29,501 bases of DNA. It comes from a virus. Shown piece by piece: positions 26,686-29,501 of the stretch (its first letter is position 1; each line of letters begins with the position of its first letter). The notes under the pieces were generated by a model that searched no databases, was not told the DNA's origin, and saw only the letters and a list, made by a program, of their open reading frames with translations. Location: positions 1-29,501 of the IMG/VR virus record IMGVR_UViG_3300032050_000593; one strand, written 5' to 3'. The position numbers were made by a program, and so were the translations under genes.

Positions 26686-26909
26686 TGGCAACAAGAGAAG
26701 AAATGCGTAAGTTCGCTGTGAAGATAGAAGGTATGGTCGCAAACACGGATTATACTTATCTTGAAGCCATAGTAGAATATTGCAAACAAACTGGACTTGA
26801 AATAGAAGTTGCAGCTTCTCTCGTAAATTCAACACTCAAGGCTAAGATGCAAGAACAAGCAGAGAAAGCCAATTTACTCAAAGTGAAAACTTCTAGACTT
26901 CCGATATGA
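26685..26909 (+). CDS. 33: gp33-like late transcription co-activator (74 aa)
   Basis: YLEAIVEYCKQTGLEIEVAASLVNSTLKAKMQEQAEKANLL is the core of the cyanophage-type gp33 family. In T4, gp33 binds the RNA polymerase beta flap and the sliding clamp gp45, coupling late transcription to replication; the LPI end is where the T4 protein has its clamp-binding tail. Shorter than T4 gp33 (112 aa), as usual for this group. Gene order dsbA-x-33-59 supports the call. Confidence 0.8.
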   Translation: MATREEMRKFAVKIEGMVANTDYTYLEAIVEYCKQTGLEIEVAASLVNSTLKAKMQEQAEKANLLKVKTSRLPI

Positions 26910-27505
26910 ATGGTTATGAAACATTTGAAATCTTCCAATCACTAAAACTGCATTTTACAACCGACAAATACGATTATTTTAAGTATGGTGGTAAAACAAA
27001 CGTCAGTATAACCAACTTTGAAAATCGTAAAGACAAATACCATTATTACAAACTGTCAAGAAAATTTAATCAAAAAGAAGAATTAATTGACTTCATAGTT
27101 TCTAATTTTGTTGAAGATTCAGTAACATGGATTGGTGATTTACTATTAGATGATGCACAACAAAAGTATCTGAAAAGACAAAAGGTAATCCAGTCATTAT
27201 CGTATACCTTTGAGAATGATTGTAAAGATCTTTTTTCGCACATAAAAGATCCGAATCATTTACTTAGAGTTGTGAATGGTGAATACCCGATGTTGCTTAC
27301 AATGGGATTGCGTAAAGAAATAAACATAGAAACCATAATTATTTTAAATAAAATTTTACAATTCATTCCCGTTTGGACACAACAGATTACCGATACAATT
27401 CGATGGCCAGATTACCGAAGAAAACTTGAAAAGTATACCGCATTTTTACCAGAAGATGTAGTAAAATATAAGTTGATTTTGAAGAAAGTGATAAATGATA
27501 ACTAA
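26906..27505 (+). CDS. 59: gp59-like helicase loader (199 aa)
   Basis: The opening MNGYETFEIFQSLKLHFTTDKYDYFKYGGKTNVSITNFENRKDKY and the segments HYYKLSRKF and FVEDSVTWIGDLL are typical of T4 gp59, the all-helical protein that loads gp41 helicase onto gp32-coated single strands. Length (T4: 217 aa) and location fit. It overlaps gp33 by 4 bases and the next gene by 11. Confidence 0.9.
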   Translation: MNGYETFEIFQSLKLHFTTDKYDYFKYGGKTNVSITNFENRKDKYHYYKLSRKFNQKEELIDFIVSNFVEDSVTWIGDLLLDDAQQKYLKRQKVIQSLSYTFENDCKDLFSHIKDPNHLLRVVNGEYPMLLTMGLRKEINIETIIILNKILQFIPVWTQQITDTIRWPDYRRKLEKYTAFLPEDVVKYKLILKKVINDN

Positions 27506-27986
27506 GATTTACCTAGACATGGATGGTGTTCTCTGTGACTTTGAAAAGAAGTTTAGAGATTTGTATGGCCAAGAATCCTTAGAGAAGCGTGATAGAAAAG
27601 AATGGTCAAAGAATTGGGAAGATTTCATTCTGAATAAAAATGCTTTTGAAGAGCTTGAGTGGTTTCCTGGTGGAAAAGAATTATTATCTTACATACAGAA
27701 ACATCCAAAAATTCATGTAGAAATTCTTTCTTCTTCTGGTGGAGAAAAGTTTCATGGTGAAGTAACAGACCAAAAAATTAAATGGCTTCGCTCAAATGGT
27801 ATTCATTATAAAGTAAATATTGTGCCTGGCAGAAAACATAAGAAAGAATGGGCAACACCTGACGCTGTAATTATTGATGATACACCTGATGTAATTGTGG
27901 CTTGGAATAAAGCAAATGGTATTGGCATACTTCACAAAGATGTAAAAGATACCTTAAATACGCTTGATAATTTACTAAATAAATGA
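27495..27986 (+). CDS. HAD-family 5'(3')-deoxyribonucleotidase-like phosphatase (163 aa)
   Basis: HAD signature: Asp8-x-Asp10 in YLDMDGVLCDF (motif I), SSS at 79-81 after VEIL (motif II), and IIDDTPD with Asp128/Asp129 (motif IV). The DGVLCDF start and cap region resemble 5'(3')-deoxyribonucleotidases, which dephosphorylate nucleotides. It is inserted between gp59 and gp32, where T4 has no such gene, and may serve nucleotide recycling during replication. Confidence 0.85.
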   Translation: MITKIYLDMDGVLCDFEKKFRDLYGQESLEKRDRKEWSKNWEDFILNKNAFEELEWFPGGKELLSYIQKHPKIHVEILSSSGGEKFHGEVTDQKIKWLRSNGIHYKVNIVPGRKHKKEWATPDAVIIDDTPDVIVAWNKANGIGILHKDVKDTLNTLDNLLNK

Positions 27987-28042
27987 TATACTATGTTTTT
28001 GTGGATAAGTCGTTTATATACCGTTAATAATCCGTTTATACG
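27974..28042 (+). promoter_or_regulatory. gp32 leader: possible late box and three tandem 11-base AT-rich repeats
   Basis: ACTAAATA (27974-27981) overlaps the end of the HAD gene. Just before the ribosome site AAAGGAAA (28043-28050) stand three head-to-tail 11-mers: TCGTTTATATA (28010-28020), CCGTTAATAAT (28021-28031) and CCGTTTATACG (28032-28042). T4 gp32 represses its own translation by filling an unstructured AU-rich repeat region at its ribosome site; these repeats would suit the same mechanism. Confidence 0.5.
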
Positions 28043-28054
28043 AAAGGAAATACT

Positions 28055-28939
28055 ATGAGTAGTTTCGCAAACCTAAAACGTGGTCGTTCTGACCTCTCTA
28101 AACTTACCAAAGCAATCGAAGCAACAGCGCAACCTGCTGAAGGCGGTGGTGCAGATGATCGTTTTTGGAAACCTTCTGTTGATAAAGCAGGAAATGGCAT
28201 GGCAGTTCTGCGTTTTCTTCCTGCACCTCAAGCTGATGGTGATGATGCTCTTCCTTGGATTCGTGTGTTTTCACATGGATTTCAAGGACCTGGTGGTTGG
28301 TTAATTGATAATTGCTTGACAACAGTAAATCAAAATTGTCCTGTGTGTGAAGCAAATTCTACATTATGGAATTCAGGCATCGAAGCAAATAAAAACATTG
28401 CTCGTGACCGTAAACGTAAACTTTCATACATCGCTAATGTGTTGATTGTTTCTGATCCTTCAAATAAAGAAAATGAAGGTCAAATCAAACTGTTTAAGTT
28501 TGGTAAGAAAATCTTTGATAAGATTACGGAGGCTATGAATCCTGATCCGGCATTTGCTGATGAGAAACCAATGAATCCTTTTGATATGTGGGAAGGTGCA
28601 AACTTTAAACTGAAAATTCGTAAAGTTGATGGTTATCAAAACTACGATAAATCAGAGTTCGAAAGTCCTTCTGCAATATATGATGGTGACGATGACAAGT
28701 TGGAAGAATTGTGGAAGAAAGAACATTCTCTAAAAGAGTTTGTTGAACCAAAACAATTCAAGTCATACGATAAATTGAAAGAGCGCCTAGATAAAGTTCT
28801 TGGTACGGCAGTTCCTGCAGCAGTAGCAACTAAGGCAGCTGCCGCTTCTTTATCTGAAGATGATGATGTTCCGTTTGATACATCAGGTGCGGATGATGAA
28901 GATTTAGATTACTTCAAATCTTTGGCAAATCAAGACTAA
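28055..28939 (+). CDS. 32: gp32-like single-stranded DNA-binding protein (294 aa)
   Basis: T4 gp32 architecture: a basic N-terminal B domain (SFANLKRGRSDLSKLTKAIE), a core with OB fold and zinc site His74 (FSHGF), Cys87, Cys95, Cys98 (CPVC) with 13-8-3 spacing against 13-10-3 in T4, and an acidic C-terminal A domain (SEDDDVPFDTSGADDEDLDYF). It coats single strands during replication and recombination and recruits gp59 and other proteins. Length (T4: 301 aa) fits. A terminator follows. Confidence 0.95.
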   Translation: MSSFANLKRGRSDLSKLTKAIEATAQPAEGGGADDRFWKPSVDKAGNGMAVLRFLPAPQADGDDALPWIRVFSHGFQGPGGWLIDNCLTTVNQNCPVCEANSTLWNSGIEANKNIARDRKRKLSYIANVLIVSDPSNKENEGQIKLFKFGKKIFDKITEAMNPDPAFADEKPMNPFDMWEGANFKLKIRKVDGYQNYDKSEFESPSAIYDGDDDKLEELWKKEHSLKEFVEPKQFKSYDKLKERLDKVLGTAVPAAVATKAAAASLSEDDDVPFDTSGADDEDLDYFKSLANQD

Positions 28940-28957
28940 AAAATCCCATGCAAGTGC

Positions 28958-28982
28958 AACCCGGCCTAGCGCCGGGTTTTTT
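28958..28982 (+). terminator. Intrinsic terminator after gp32
   Basis: AACCCGGC (28958-28965) pairs with GCCGGGTT (28971-28978) over a 5-base loop, followed by a run of six T. The other strand has an AAC-ended stem after the lysozyme-like stop but a poor T run, so it works best for + transcripts. It lies between convergent genes. Confidence 0.9.
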
Positions 28983-29501
28983 ATGCTTGGCGGCTTACTA
29001 AACTTTCAAACATAAATGGATCGTATGCGTTCAATGCAGTAGTAGATGATGGTGCAGTTTGTTGGACATTTTTGCTATTATTAACATAGTTTACTGAAGG
29101 TGCTGGCGATGTGCTCAATTGCATACGCCCTTCTGCAACAGAACTTGACGCTGTTGCTACTTTTGAACCCATTGTTGGTTGTGTTGCCGCCAATGTTGGT
29201 GCTTGTTGTGTTGTTCCAGCAAACATGGCAAATTCTTGTGTTCGTCTTGCGGTCAATCCTCTTTCTTCAACAAGTTCGGTACCTTTACGGACTTTATTAT
29301 ATTCTAAAAGTTTTTTGGCTATTTCTTCATCAGACCTAGTTCCATTTGCTGTAAGTTGGCTTAGTGCGGCCGGTCCTAAATTGTAAGCAAATGATGTTAG
29401 TGCATCTATTTTCTTTTGATCCCAATTATAACCATGTTTCAAAGCATGATCGATTACACTCTTTTGTGATTTAGCAACTTCTTCTCTTAGGCGCCGATCT
29501 G
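28981..29501 (-). CDS. GH24 lysozyme-like protein, C-terminal part (cut by window edge)
   Basis: The open frame continues to 29501 without a stop or a credible start; the TTG at 29442 is only an in-frame codon. Readable are about 173 residues: a GH24-type C-terminal half (KKIDALTSFAYNLGPAALSQLT, then ARRTQEFAMFAGT), which in T4-type lysozymes follows the catalytic Glu-Asp-Thr part lying outside the window, and then about 75 residues rich in Ser, Thr and Ala (low complexity) ending in DPFMFESLVSRQA. The tail is unlike a free endolysin and suggests a virion-associated enzyme. This gene faces gp32. Confidence 0.8.
   Translation of the reverse strand, partial: DRRLREEVAKSQKSVIDHALKHGYNWDQKKIDALTSFAYNLGPAALSQLTANGTRSDEEIAKKLLEYNKVRKGTELVEERGLTARRTQEFAMFAGTTQQAPTLAATQPTMGSKVATASSSVAEGRMQLSTSPAPSVNYVNNSKNVQQTAPSSTTALNAYDPFMFESLVSRQA

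Noticed and set aside
28316-28321. TTGACA inside gp32 as a promoter
   Set aside because: No -10 box follows at a suitable distance.

Overview
The window looks like part of a T4-like myovirus genome. It is AT-rich and tightly packed, almost everything runs on the + strand, and many genes overlap by a few bases (ATGA, TAATG). Diagnostic genes are a T4-type cluster at the right end (DsbA-like, gp33-like, gp59-like helicase loader, gp32-like ssDNA-binding protein), a T4 RNase H-type 5' nuclease, T4-style late promoters (TATAAATA) and many small proteins of the kind known from T4-like cyanophages and pelagiphages. The host is probably a Gram-negative bacterium: there is an LPP20-like lipoprotein and a set of surface-sugar genes. 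The phage tmRNA tag peptide is ANDERFALAA, a tag I associate from memory with betaproteobacteria, so a freshwater betaproteobacterial host is a reasonable guess but not proven.

Layout. 1-3.7 kb: very small hypothetical genes, an Api92-like protein, an SH3-barrel (DUF2693-like) protein, a YkgJ-like Cys-cluster protein and a DXD glycosyltransferase. 3.7-5.5 kb: a tRNA region (Thr-TGT, Pro-TGG, Leu-TAA, Arg-TCT, Ile-CAT) with an FkbM-like protein and an HNH endonuclease whose 3' end lies inside tRNA-Leu, with a broken tRNA 5' half in front of it. 5.6-7.3 kb: a run of membrane and proline-rich proteins. 7.4-13.6 kb: a block led by a strong early promoter, with RNase H, a DUF6433-like protein, a nucleotidyltransferase-cupin fusion, a GT2 glycosyltransferase, a GalE-like epimerase and a ClpP-like protease. 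13.7-17.4 kb: small genes under near-identical early promoters, including a SWIM protein, a GP88-like protein and a histone H1-like protein. 17.4-18 kb: two G+C-rich structured non-coding stretches around a 59-aa gene, then a MazG-like gene. 18.3-23 kb: exported proteins, many conserved small phage proteins, heme oxygenase and a PD-(D/E)XK nuclease. 23.08-23.48 kb: a circularly permuted (two-piece) tmRNA gene. 23.5-25.9 kb: small proteins and a SleB-type cell wall hydrolase. 25.9-28.9 kb: the replication/late-transcription cluster ending at gp32 and a terminator. On the minus strand, running off the right edge, is the C-terminal part of a GH24 lysozyme-like gene.

How it fits together. The tRNAs read A-ending codons (ACA, CCA, UUA, AGA, AUA), which suits an AT-rich phage, and the tmRNA would rescue stalled ribosomes and tag their products. 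Three early promoters share an inverted repeat (TGTTG-N8-CAACA) exactly 6 bases before TTGACA, which suggests one regulator controls them. The most unusual items are the permuted phage tmRNA, the HNH gene that overlaps a tRNA, the roughly 210-nt structured RNA before the MazG gene, and the repeated promoter module. Family assignments are made by reading motifs from memory; no database search was run.
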